Part shown: positions 51,991 through 60,531 of the stretch, piece after piece
Layout of the letters: the number at the start of each line of letters is the position of its first letter
Position numbering within the stretch: the first letter of the stretch is position 1
Assembly (NCBI GenBank): GCA_035546295.1
Contig: DATKBT010000061.1
Span: 48,913 to 112,912, forward strand
DNA length: 64,000 nucleotides
Direction: 5' to 3'
From: DATKBT01 sp035546295
Lineage (GTDB): Bacteria; Acidobacteriota; Thermoanaerobaculia; Multivoradales; Multivoraceae
Notes under the pieces: generated by a model
The model's database searches: none
Told to the model about the DNA's origin: nothing
The model's input: only the letters and a program-made list of their open reading frames with translations
Translations under genes and position numbers: made by a program

Positions 51991-53727
51991 CTAGAGGCGC
52001 GGCGCCGCCGGCGCGCAGCCGGGAGACGACGCCTCCGACCGCAGCACGAGGAGCCCCTCCTCGACGCGGAGCTGCTCGCTCCCGTACTCGTTCCGCGCGC
52101 CACCCGGCCACTCGATCGCCACCCGCGACAGCCCCTCTCCCTCCGCGAGCGCGATCGTCAACACCGGCTCGGAGGACGAGAGGTACGAGCCGGCGGGCTC
52201 GAGACGTCGCAGCAGGGTCCGCCCCGCGGTGGTCTCGATGGCGACCTCGGCGCCCTGGCCCCAGGTGTTGGCTCCTGGCCCGCACAGTCGGAGACGCCGG
52301 CTGCCGGCGACCGGCGCGTCGTTGCGCAGCAGGACCGCCGGGCGACCGTTCTGGCTGAGCACCAGGTCGAGATCTCCGTCGCCGTCGAGGTCGCCGGAGG
52401 CGAGCCCGCGACCGACGTACCTGCCCGCCGGACCGGGCGACTCGACGAAGTGGTCCACGCGATTCAAGAAGACCTGGAGCGGCTGCTCGTAGCTCTGGCG
52501 ACCGTTGCTGACGGTGGCGATGTCGGGCTCGATATGGCCGTTGGCGAACACCACGTCCAGCCACCCGTCACCGTCGAGATCGGCGACCAGGGTGCCGAAG
52601 GTCAGCGAAAGGAGCGTCGGGATGCCGAGCCGGGCCTCGGCGGTCGCCTCGCGGAAGAGACCGTCGGGCTCGCCCAGGAAGAGCCCCGCCGTCTCGTTGG
52701 CGAAGTTGCCGACCACCAGGTCGATGTGGCCGTTCGAGTCGAGGTCGCCGGCCGCGATTCCCATCCCGCCGCGCGCCGACCCGGACGAATCGACCGCGAA
52801 GCCGGCGAGCGGCGCCCGCTCCTCGAAGCCGGCCTCGCCGAGGTTGATCCAGAGCTGATTCGGAACCGTGTCGTTGGCGATCGCCAGGTCGAGACGGCCG
52901 TCGTCGTTGACGTCGATCACGGCGACGCCGAGCGTCTTGCCGGGGGCTGCGATTCCGGTCGCCGCGGTCTCGTCGGCGAAGCGCCCGCCGAGATTGCGAT
53001 AGAAGCGGCTGACCGCGCCCTCGTAGACCTCGGGCGTGCAGTAGGTGCGATGCTGGCCGTCGGGGCTGCAGTCGACGTCGCCGGCGAGCGACCATTCGAC
53101 GTAGCGGCCGGAGAAGAGGTCGAGGTCGCCGTCGCCGTCGGCATCGAAGAACGCCGCGCTCGACCCGAAGCCACCGTCGGGCTTGAGTCCCCAGGCCTTC
53201 GAGACGTCGTCGAAAGTGCCGTCGCCCCGGTTGAGGAAGAGCCGGTCGCCGCCGGCTCCGGCCGTCGCGCCCACCGTCGTCACCAGCACGTCGAGGTCGC
53301 CGTCGCCGTCGACGTCGCCCACCGCAAGTCCCATCGCGTAGCCGTCGACGATCACCCCGCCGGCGTCCGCGATCCGTTCGAAGCGCCAGGAACCGAGATT
53401 CCGGTAGAGCGCCAGCGGTCGAGGACTCGACTCGCGCTCGAGCCTGCCTCCGTCGGCGAACAGGAGGTCCGCCCGGCCGTCCCCGTCGGCATCGAAGACC
53501 GCGACGCCCGAGCCCATCGTCTCCGGGAGCAGACGCGCGGGCGAGGCGCCGTTGGCGTGCACGAAGTCCACCCCCGAGCCGGCGGTGGCGTCGACCAGCA
53601 GCGAGGGCGCCTCGCTCTCGACGCCGGCGGGCTCGACCGGGGCGGGCTCGCGGCCGCAGCCGAGTCCGGCCGACACCAGCAGGGCGGCGACCGCGAGCCG
53701 ACGGCCGGCGAGGGGCGCGACCTTCAC
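51991..53727 (-). CDS. CRTAC1-type FG-GAP/UnbV lipoprotein
   Basis: From GTG 53727, which overlaps the upstream regulator's stop (GTGA), the product is about 578 residues. It has a lipobox (LLVSAGLGC), about six FG-GAP/VCBS repeats with calcium-binding DxDxDG loops (VAVFDADGDGRADLLFADGG, VGDVDGDGDLDVLVTTVG) and a C-terminal ASPIC/UnbV domain (LRLCGPGANTWGQGAEVAIE). These proteins form beta-propellers on the cell surface or in the periplasm and bind calcium; their molecular role is not established. The gene is the last of an operon with an NtrC-type regulator and a histidine kinase. Its stop TAG is part of the inserted element's CTAG. Confidence 0.9.
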   Translation of the reverse strand: MKVAPLAGRRLAVAALLVSAGLGCGREPAPVEPAGVESEAPSLLVDATAGSGVDFVHANGASPARLLPETMGSGVAVFDADGDGRADLLFADGGRLERESSPRPLALYRNLGSWRFERIADAGGVIVDGYAMGLAVGDVDGDGDLDVLVTTVGATAGAGGDRLFLNRGDGTFDDVSKAWGLKPDGGFGSSAAFFDADGDGDLDLFSGRYVEWSLAGDVDCSPDGQHRTYCTPEVYEGAVSRFYRNLGGRFADETAATGIAAPGKTLGVAVIDVNDDGRLDLAIANDTVPNQLWINLGEAGFEERAPLAGFAVDSSGSARGGMGIAAGDLDSNGHIDLVVGNFANETAGLFLGEPDGLFREATAEARLGIPTLLSLTFGTLVADLDGDGWLDVVFANGHIEPDIATVSNGRQSYEQPLQVFLNRVDHFVESPGPAGRYVGRGLASGDLDGDGDLDLVLSQNGRPAVLLRNDAPVAGSRRLRLCGPGANTWGQGAEVAIETTAGRTLLRRLEPAGSYLSSSEPVLTIALAEGEGLSRVAIEWPGGARNEYGSEQLRVEEGLLVLRSEASSPGCAPAAPRL

Positions 53728-55181
53728 GGCGCCGGCTCGCGACCGCTCGACGCGCCGGCCTCTCCGGTGTTCGCGGAGTCGCTGGCGCCCTCGGGTCTCC
53801 AGCCCATCAGGTCGTGCTTGCGCAGGTAGTATGCGAGGTTCCGCTCGTCGATCCCCAGCAGTCCCGCCGCCTGCCGCCGCACGCCTCGAGCCCGTTCGAG
53901 CGCCGCCACCAGGGTGTCGCGCTCGGCCCGCTTGAGACGCCGCTTGAGATCGAGGTCGTCGCTCACTGCAGGTTCGGCCCCGTCCGCCGGGCTCGCGACG
54001 ACGAAGGGAAGCGAAGCCGCCTCGATGCTCTCCCCCGGGGCCAGCAGGATCGCGCGCTCGATGACGTTGCGCAGCTCGCGGACGTTGCCGGGCCAGCCGT
54101 AGGCCTCGAGCGCCGCCATCGCGTCCCCGCCGATCGCGGGCGTGCGCCGGCCGAGCTTCGCCGACAGCTCGTCGACGAACGCCGAGGCCAGCAGCCTCAC
54201 GTCCCCCGGCCGGTCGCGGAGCGGGGGCAGGCGAAGCGTGATCACGTTGATCCGGTAGAAGAGGTCGGCGCGGAAGCGCCCCGCCTCGACCTCCTTCTCG
54301 AGCTCGACGTTGGCGGCGCACACGATGCGCACGTCGACTCGCGTCGGATGGCTGTCGCCGACCCGCTCGAAGGCGCCGTCCTGCAGCACCCGCAGCAGCT
54401 TGGCCTGCGCCGTCGTCGACAGCGAGTTGATCTCGTCGAGGAAGAGGGTGCCCCGGTGAGCGACCCGAAAGCGTCCCTCGCGATCCGCCACCGCACCGGT
54501 GAAGGCCCCCCGACGATGGCCGAACAGCTCGCTCTCGAAAAGCTCTCCCGGGATCGCCGCGCAGTTGACGGCGACGAACGCGTGATCGCGCCGTCGGCTG
54601 CGCGCCTGCAGGTAGCGCGCGACCTCCTCCTTGCCGGTCCCCGACTCGCCGATGAACAGCACCGGCGAGTCCGACGGCGCCACCTGCTCGACCGTCTCGA
54701 GGAGCCGCAGCCAGCCGGGGCTGCCGCCGACCAGTCGCTGGCCCTCCCGGACCCGGCCGGCGCGCAGGTAGCGAAGCTCTCGGGAGCGTGCGGCGCCGTC
54801 GAGGCTGCGCTCGATCGCCAGCTCGAGCTCGTCGGCGTCGACCGGCTTGAGCAGGTAGTCGGCGGCCCCGGCGCGCAGGCACTCGACAGCCGAGCGTACG
54901 GTTCCGTGCGCCGTGAGCATCAGCACGGGCGTTCCCGGGGCAGCCTCGGCCAACGCAGCGACCAGCTCCTTGCCCGTGGTCCCGGGCATCCGCAGATCGC
55001 AGACCACGGCGTCGACGCCCTCGGCGCGGCGATGCTCCAGGGCCTCGTCGCCGCTGACCGCCTCGCGGACCTCGTAGCCGCGCCGCACCAGCAGCTCGGC
55101 GAGCGACTCGCGAACGTAGTCCTCGTCGTCGATCAACAGCACGGTCGCGCGACCGGCGGGGGTCTCTGGGGAATCGCTCAC
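53724..55181 (-). CDS. NtrC-family sigma-54 response regulator
   Basis: The 485-residue regulator has a receiver domain with Asp62 (AVVCDLRMPG) and LTAHG/LKPVD motifs. A sigma-54 AAA+ domain follows (about 160-385) with Walker A GESGTGKE, the GAFTGA loop that contacts sigma-54 (RRGAFTGAVAD) and Walker B LFLDEINSLS. The C-terminal Fis helix-turn-helix is VRRQAAGLLGIDERNLAYYL. It should activate sigma-54 promoters when phosphorylated by the kinase encoded 63 nt upstream on the same strand. Confidence 0.95.
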   Translation of the reverse strand: MSDSPETPAGRATVLLIDDEDYVRESLAELLVRRGYEVREAVSGDEALEHRRAEGVDAVVCDLRMPGTTGKELVAALAEAAPGTPVLMLTAHGTVRSAVECLRAGAADYLLKPVDADELELAIERSLDGAARSRELRYLRAGRVREGQRLVGGSPGWLRLLETVEQVAPSDSPVLFIGESGTGKEEVARYLQARSRRRDHAFVAVNCAAIPGELFESELFGHRRGAFTGAVADREGRFRVAHRGTLFLDEINSLSTTAQAKLLRVLQDGAFERVGDSHPTRVDVRIVCAANVELEKEVEAGRFRADLFYRINVITLRLPPLRDRPGDVRLLASAFVDELSAKLGRRTPAIGGDAMAALEAYGWPGNVRELRNVIERAILLAPGESIEAASLPFVVASPADGAEPAVSDDLDLKRRLKRAERDTLVAALERARGVRRQAAGLLGIDERNLAYYLRKHDLMGWRPEGASDSANTGEAGASSGREPAP

Positions 55182-55244
55182 GTCACCTTCTCCGACCCGC
55201 CACGCTATCGAAGCCCGCCGGGGCGTCGTGATGGGGTCCCACCA

Positions 55245-56876
55245 TCACGACTCGTTCACGGCCGCTCGCCAACCGCTCGCGGTCGAGGCCGGCAGGCGCA
55301 CCTCGAAGCGCGCTCCACCGGACGGCCGATTCTCGCCGACGATCGTGCCGCCGTGCTCGCGCGCGATGCCGAGGCTGACCGCCAGCCCCAACCCGGTCGA
55401 GCCGCGACCCGAGACGAACGGCTCGAACAGGCGGTCGGCGATCTCGGGATCGATCCCGGGTCCGCGGTCCTCGACCGCGACGACCACCTCCTCGCCCTCG
55501 CTCCCCAGCAGCACCTCGACCGGCTGCCCGCCGCTCAGCTCGACCGCATTGAGGATCAGGTTCGTGAGGAGCTGGCCCAGCATCGCGCGCTCCCCGTCCA
55601 CCACGTGGTCCGCCGGAGCAGCTCCCTCGCGCGCGCTCCCGCCGACGACGATGAGACGGACGCCGTTCCCCTCGCCCGCGACCAGAGCGATGGTCTCCTC
55701 TGCGAGGGCGGCGAGATCGATCGGCTCCCGCGTCCCGCTGCCGGGGTTCGCCAATCCGAGGACGCGCTGGACGATGTGGCGGATGCGCTCGACCCCCTGA
55801 CCGACCCGGGGGGCACGGCGGCGGGCGGCCGCGAGGTCGTCCGCCGCCAGCTCTTCCTCGAGCAGGGTCAAATGGTTGGCCATTCCCGCGAGCGGGTTGT
55901 TGATCTCGTGCGCGATGCCCGACGCCATGCGCCCCACCGTCGCCAGCCGCTCCTGACGCCAGAGGCTCCGCTCGAGGTTGCGCCGCTCTTCGGCATGCTC
56001 GCGCTCGGCGGCGAGCTGGGCGGCGCGCCGTGCCGTGCGGACCGCGACGAACGCCAACGGCAGCCCGAGGGAGATCACCAGGATGTTGAGCAGGACCGTC
56101 AGTCGCCAGCGGAAGGCCAGCCGTTCGACGGCGTCCAGCAGGGGGCCGTCCTGCCGTCTGCGCTCGAGCACCAGCGGAGCGTCCGGCTGCCAGCCGCGCG
56201 TGTCGATCCGCTCGCGAACGAGGACCGCGTCCTCCTCGGTCAGCGAGGGCGGGCCGATCGAGAGCCCCACGGGAGGAGCCAGGACGCTCGCACGATCCGG
56301 GAGCACGGTCGCCAGCAGCAGCGCGGGATCGACCACCGCACGAAGCCGTCCGCCGCCTTCGACCGGCACCTCGAGGGTGAGCGCGTTCGGCGGCGGCGCC
56401 GGCCGGTCGGCGACCAGGGCTGGATCGCTCACGTCCTCGCCGGGTGCCAGGGGTCTCGCCACCGTCACCAGCCGCTCCCCGCCGGCGCCCCGCAGCTCGA
56501 GCGACACCAGCCGCGGATGGCCGCCGGCGAAGAGCAGCAGCGTCCCTTCGGCCTCGAGCCGCGCCCAGCGGCGGCTGAGCGGATCCTCCGCGGCGACCCG
56601 CTGCGGGTCCACAGCCAGCCGAGGCGAGGAGGCGAGGAACGCGAGGTCGGCGCGCAGAGTGGCGAGCAGCGCCTCGATGGCGCGCGCCTGCGAGCCGGTC
56701 TGCCGCGACAGCTCCTCGACCGCCGCCGCCTGCGCCTCGCGCCGGCCGGTGACGATCGACGCCAGCGCGACGGCGTCGATGGCGACCACCAGCGCGATGA
56801 CCAGCACCGCGGCGCCGCTCGGGCTCAGGCGCAGCCGGAAAGTCGATGTGTCGGGCTGCCGGGACGACGAACGCAT
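55245..56876 (-). CDS. Membrane sensor histidine kinase
   Basis: The 543-residue protein has two membrane helices (AAVLVIALVVAIDAVALASI and TVLLNILVISLGLPLAFVAV) enclosing an extracytoplasmic sensor of about 215 residues, then a short linker. A HisKA domain follows with the phospho-acceptor in GIAHEINNPLAG, of the NtrB type, and a HATPase domain with N-box LILNAVEL, DRGPGI and STGLGLAV. It is paired with the sigma-54 regulator on the same strand. The sensed signal is unknown. Confidence 0.92.
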   Translation of the reverse strand: MRSSSRQPDTSTFRLRLSPSGAAVLVIALVVAIDAVALASIVTGRREAQAAAVEELSRQTGSQARAIEALLATLRADLAFLASSPRLAVDPQRVAAEDPLSRRWARLEAEGTLLLFAGGHPRLVSLELRGAGGERLVTVARPLAPGEDVSDPALVADRPAPPPNALTLEVPVEGGGRLRAVVDPALLLATVLPDRASVLAPPVGLSIGPPSLTEEDAVLVRERIDTRGWQPDAPLVLERRRQDGPLLDAVERLAFRWRLTVLLNILVISLGLPLAFVAVRTARRAAQLAAEREHAEERRNLERSLWRQERLATVGRMASGIAHEINNPLAGMANHLTLLEEELAADDLAAARRRAPRVGQGVERIRHIVQRVLGLANPGSGTREPIDLAALAEETIALVAGEGNGVRLIVVGGSAREGAAPADHVVDGERAMLGQLLTNLILNAVELSGGQPVEVLLGSEGEEVVVAVEDRGPGIDPEIADRLFEPFVSGRGSTGLGLAVSLGIAREHGGTIVGENRPSGGARFEVRLPASTASGWRAAVNES

Positions 56877-56936
56877 GGCGCCGGCCAGCCTAGCGAATCA
56901 TCGACCAGGCGACGGTGGCCGGCGGGTGCGGCGGCG

Positions 56937-57053
56937 TCAGCGGGCCTTCTGGATCGAGAGGACGTACTCCACCAGATCCTGGATGCGTCCCTCGATCTCG
57001 CCCTCCTGATCGCCCATCCGGCCGAGATCGCGGAAGCCGAGCGAGCCGCACGC
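56937..57053 (-). pseudogene. Possible cytochrome-like C-terminal remnant
   Basis: A stretch of about 38 residues ends GRIQDLVEYVLSIQKAR and is preceded by LGFRDLGRMGDQEGEIE. The pattern resembles the last helix of c-type cytochromes and quinoprotein dehydrogenases ('LVxYVLSL'). No haem motif or upstream domain is in frame, so it could be a gene remnant or chance. Confidence 0.25.
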
Positions 57054-57097
57054 CGATCTCGCGGGTGCGCGCCGCCACCGAGTCGGCGAGGACGCCC

Positions 57098-58489
57098 TCA
57101 CCGGACCAGGTGCCAGTCGACCTGCCGGCCCGCGATGTACCAGACGTCCTCGCCGTCGAACACCGCGTCCTGCTCGAGCTTGATCACCACCTGGTTGCCG
57201 TCCCACATCTCGAGCAGCACCCTCACGTTGCCCTCGATCGAGAACGCCGTCGACGGTTGGAGCTTCCAGTCGCCGAGCACCGGGGTGTCCCCCTGGTTGT
57301 CCCACATGCCGATGGTCGGTCCGGGGGCGTGCCCGAAGAAGCCGATCGGGTGGGTGTAGGTGGCGCAGCGCAGCCCCTCTTCGAGGCACTGTTCGCCGGT
57401 CGCGGCATTGATCTGGTTGCCGGTGCGGCCGGCGACGAAGTTGCCGGTGAGGATGTCCTGCCAACGATTGCCGTCGAGCAAGGCGGCCTTCAGCTCTTCG
57501 GGCACGTCGGTCTCGTCGGACCGCAACACGTAGCCCATCTCCTGGGTGTCGGTGCACAGCATGAGGTAGCAGATCCCGACGTCGGTGTGCAGCACGTCGC
57601 CGCGCCGGATCACGAAGTCGCCGCTCTTGCCGCAGAAGGGAGACTCGTCGGTGCAGGGCTCCTCCGCGCGCTGGACGTCGACCGAGGGCATGAACCAGAT
57701 CGGCAGCTCGAGCTCGGCGTAGCGCTCGGCGATGTACCAGGCGACGTCCTCGGCGGTGGTCACGCCCGGGGTGATGACCTGGTTGGAGAACGCCTCCGAG
57801 ATCACCGCGCGCGCGATCGCCACGATCTGCGGGTAGACCTCGAGCTCGAGCGGGGTGCGGGTTTCGAGCCAGCGGACCACCAGCTCCTCGGCGCTCACCA
57901 CCCGATCCCGCAGCTCGGGACTCAGCACCTCCATGAGGCGATCCTTCAAGGCCGCGGTCAGGCCGTCGGCCACCGGCCAGTGAACGCTGGTGTCGATCCC
58001 GATCCGCTTCGGGTCGCGCTCCGCCATCACCTCGGCCAGCCCCTGCCACTGGGCGTCGAGATCACCCCCTTCCCACGCCGGCTCGTAGAAGCGGCCGAAG
58101 GGGTAGCGGTTGACGGTCAGGCGATCGACCCCCTCCTCTGGGCCGCGATCGTGGAAGACCAGCATCGTGGTGCGCCGGGCGGCGTGCACCGGGTGCGGCG
58201 CCAGGCTCCAGAACACCGGGTCCTCGGCATACTCGCGGTTGATCACCAGCCACATGTCGATGCCGGTCTCGCGCATCAGGCGAGGGAGCAGTGTCTCGAG
58301 GCGCTCCTCGAGCATCCGGTTCATCACGTCAACGCGCTCGCGCTGCGACAGCACGTCCGGCGGCGTCGTGATTTCGCGCCCCTGATCGGGGCTCTCGCCG
58401 TCCTCGGCCCACGCGCGCGCGACGGCGGCCAGCGAGAGCGCGGCGAGCGTGACGATGAGGGCGGCCGCGGCGGCAGTCGATCGAACCAT
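57098..58489 (-). CDS. M24-family metallopeptidase-like secreted protein
   Basis: The 463-residue protein has a signal peptide (MVRSTAAAAALIVTLAALSL) and an N-terminal domain (about 60-230: ETGIDMWLVINREYAEDPVF). An M24-like C-terminal domain has candidate metal ligands in DVLHTDVG, CTDTQEMG, THPIGFFGHA, FSIEGNV and IKLEQDAVF. The residues Asp, Asp, His, Glu and Glu are placed in the family order, so it is probably catalytic, though the second Asp is in an unusual CTDTQ context. It resembles aminopeptidase P relatives with substrate unknown. Cys residues (EEPCTDESPFCG) support an extracytoplasmic location. Confidence 0.75.
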   Translation of the reverse strand: MVRSTAAAAALIVTLAALSLAAVARAWAEDGESPDQGREITTPPDVLSQRERVDVMNRMLEERLETLLPRLMRETGIDMWLVINREYAEDPVFWSLAPHPVHAARRTTMLVFHDRGPEEGVDRLTVNRYPFGRFYEPAWEGGDLDAQWQGLAEVMAERDPKRIGIDTSVHWPVADGLTAALKDRLMEVLSPELRDRVVSAEELVVRWLETRTPLELEVYPQIVAIARAVISEAFSNQVITPGVTTAEDVAWYIAERYAELELPIWFMPSVDVQRAEEPCTDESPFCGKSGDFVIRRGDVLHTDVGICYLMLCTDTQEMGYVLRSDETDVPEELKAALLDGNRWQDILTGNFVAGRTGNQINAATGEQCLEEGLRCATYTHPIGFFGHAPGPTIGMWDNQGDTPVLGDWKLQPSTAFSIEGNVRVLLEMWDGNQVVIKLEQDAVFDGEDVWYIAGRQVDWHLVR

Positions 58490-58722
58490 GGCGTGCTCCG
58501 GCAGGGTGAAACTCGGCGTCGGACAGGCGACGCGCGATCCGGGATCTTATCCGGCGGCCGAAGGCGGCGGCTCTCCGCCGCCGCCGCCCCAGCGACGGAA
58601 AGGATTCGTCCGAGGCTCTCCGTCCGGTACATTCGGCGGCTCGAGCGCGGCATCTCGGGCGCCGCGAGCCTGGGACGAGCCGAACGGAGACAGCGAACAG
58701 AACGGAGAGGGGAGAGCCGCTC

Positions 58723-59448
58723 ATGATCGAACGCGAGCTCGACGTCGAGACCCCCGAAGGGGAGATGAAGACCTTCCTCTTCCACCCCACCCACGAGGGG
58801 CCCCACCCGGTGGTGCTCTACCTGATGGACGCCCCCAGCATCCGTCCCGCCCTCGAGGACATGGCGACCCGCCTGGCGAGCGCCGGCTACTACGTGATGC
58901 TGCCCTACCTGTTCTACCGCGGCGAGCGGTTCCGCGAGTTCGGTACGAGCGACGAGGACATGCACCGGCGGCGCGAGCTGATCGGCACGGTGACGCCGAC
59001 CAACATCGTGAGCGATGCCCGGGCGTTGCTGGCGGTCGCCGACGACGACCCGGCGGCTCGGGACGGCAAGATCGGCGCCGTCGGCTTCTGCATGAGCGGC
59101 GGCCTCGTCATCTCTCTCGCCCGCGCGATGCCCGAGCGAGTCGCGGCGGTCGCGTCGATCCACGGCGCGTGGCTGGTCCGCGACACGGCCGATTCGCCGC
59201 ACCGCGGTCTCGCCAGCGTGAAGGCCGAGATCTACCTCGGCTGGTGCGACAACGATCCGACCGCGCCGCCCGAGCACGTGCCCGTGATGCGCGAGGCCCT
59301 CGACGCCGCCGGCGTGACCTACACCCTCGACTGGATCACCGATGCGCTTCACGGCTACGCGCCGCCCGGGGGCGAGCGATACGATCGCGCCGCTTCCGAG
59401 CTGCACTGGGAGCGGGTGCACGCGCTGCTGCGGCGCCATCTCGGTTGA
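58723..59448 (+). CDS. Dienelactone hydrolase family protein
   Basis: The 241-residue alpha/beta hydrolase has GGAGAGGGGAGAG upstream of ATG 58723. Nucleophile Cys is in GFCMSGG, the acid in WCDNDPTAP and the His in DALHGYAPP, the dienelactone hydrolase triad. No signal peptide is present, so it acts in the cytoplasm. The gene ends 52 nt before the intact inverted-repeat element. Confidence 0.88.
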   Translation: MIERELDVETPEGEMKTFLFHPTHEGPHPVVLYLMDAPSIRPALEDMATRLASAGYYVMLPYLFYRGERFREFGTSDEDMHRRRELIGTVTPTNIVSDARALLAVADDDPAARDGKIGAVGFCMSGGLVISLARAMPERVAAVASIHGAWLVRDTADSPHRGLASVKAEIYLGWCDNDPTAPPEHVPVMREALDAAGVTYTLDWITDALHGYAPPGGERYDRAASELHWERVHALLRRHLG

Positions 59449-59500
59449 GGCCGCCAGAGAGGATTAGAGCTGGGAGAGAAGCAAGGTCCGGATGCCGAAC

Positions 59501-59855
59501 CTAGCAGCCCGTGGTGAAACTCAGCACGCCCGCACGACAAGGTCTTTCCGCTCCACCGGCGGCCAAGAAGCCGGTCGTGCGAGTGCGGGAGCGGCTTTCT
59601 CTCGGGCGGCTTCTCGCCGCCGGCTCCGCTGCAAGTCCTTGTCGCCCTTCGGGTTGCCGGCGGCGCAGGCCCATCTGCTGCGTTGAGGACGAGCTGCCGC
59701 GAGCGGCAGCTCGTCCTCTTCGTCGGCTTCGCTGCGCTCAGCCTCAGGTTGGACCTCCTCGCCGATGTCCCCGCATCGCCTCCGTCGGTCCGCCTTGCAT
59801 CTGGACCTGCGGCGCTCGCAATGCGGCCATACTGACTTCCACCACGGGCTGCTAG
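59501..59855. mobile_element. 355-bp TIR element with CTAG target duplication, intact copy 2
   Basis: Both ends are CTAGCAGCCCGTGGTG with 22 of 24 terminal bases paired as inverted repeats and CTAG on both sides (possible 4-bp target duplication). Inside are strong hairpins, e.g. GACGAGCTGCC...GGCAGCTCGTC at 59683-59714. It encodes no protein. It resembles a miniature element mobilised by a transposase with CTAG/YTAR target preference (IS5- or IS1182-type). This comparison is from memory. It aligns with copy 1 in the opposite orientation. Confidence 0.88.
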
Positions 59856-59916
59856 CCCCGCGGTCGCGAACGCCGGCTCGTCACGCAGACTCGCCGACCA
59901 ACGAACAGGAGCTCTC

Positions 59917-60426
59917 ATGTCGAATCTCATCTATGACCTCTCGATCGCGCCGATGTCGCGCTCGCTGAAGAACCTCGACGCGATCCTGGCCAAGGCCGAG
60001 GAGCACGCCGAAGCCGACGACGGGATCGAGCCTTCGACGCTGATCCAGGCCCGCCTCCACCCCAACATGCGGCCGCTCGTCTTCCAGATCCAGGTCGCCA
60101 CCGACACGGCGAAGGGCGCCGCGGCTCGGCTGACGGGCCGCGAGGTGCCCTCCTGGCCTGACGAAGAGGAGACCTTCGCCGACCTGCATGCGCGCGTCGG
60201 CAAGGCCATCGACTACCTGTCCGGCTTCCGGCCCGAGGACTTCGAAGGCGCCGAGGATCGCGAGATCCGGCTCCAGCTCGGGCCGAATGCGCACGACTTC
60301 ACCGGCAGGACGTATCTGGCCGGCTTCGTCATCCCAAACTTCTACTTCCACGTCACCACCGCCTACAGCATCCTCCGTCACAACGGGGTGGTTATCGGCA
60401 AGCGGGACTTCCTCGGGGGCGCCTGA
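59917..60426 (+). CDS. DUF1993 family protein
   Basis: The 169-residue protein begins MSNLIYDLSIAPMSRSLKNL, typical of DUF1993. It has phrases EPSTLIQARLHPNMRPLVFQ, ATDTAKGAAARLTG and HDFTGRTYLAGFVIPNFYFH. The helical DinB-like fold is common in Proteobacteria and Acidobacteriota. Function is unknown; relatives occur in metal or stress contexts. CAGGAGCTCTC precedes the ATG. Only 61 nt separate it from the inserted element, so its promoter may lie in or next to the element. Confidence 0.85.
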   Translation: MSNLIYDLSIAPMSRSLKNLDAILAKAEEHAEADDGIEPSTLIQARLHPNMRPLVFQIQVATDTAKGAAARLTGREVPSWPDEEETFADLHARVGKAIDYLSGFRPEDFEGAEDREIRLQLGPNAHDFTGRTYLAGFVIPNFYFHVTTAYSILRHNGVVIGKRDFLGGA

Positions 60427-60531
60427 GCGGAGGACGAGCGGGGCGCTCGGGACCCCGGAAGCTCCGGAGCAGGAGGCGCAGCCGCACGCCGCGCGAGCCG
60501 CGGCGGCATGCTCGCCGAGCGGTCCCGCTCG

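Larger units (their letters stand above)
49701..51994. mobile_element. 355-bp TIR element, copy 1, split by a group II intron
   Basis: The left end (GGAGCCCGTGGTGAAAGTCAG) and the right end (CACCACGGGCTGCTAG) are the termini of the element that is intact at 59501-59855, here in the opposite orientation. Removing 50038-51978 leaves about 353 bases that align along the full length. The left end has lost the CTAG. The right CTAG at 51991-51994 supplies the TAG stop codon of the CRTAC1-type gene. The element has no coding capacity. Confidence 0.9.

Noticed and set aside
59501..59855. Integron attC site or cassette
   Set aside because: The palindromic interior suggested attC, but ends are symmetric TIRs with CTAG duplication and no integrase is near.
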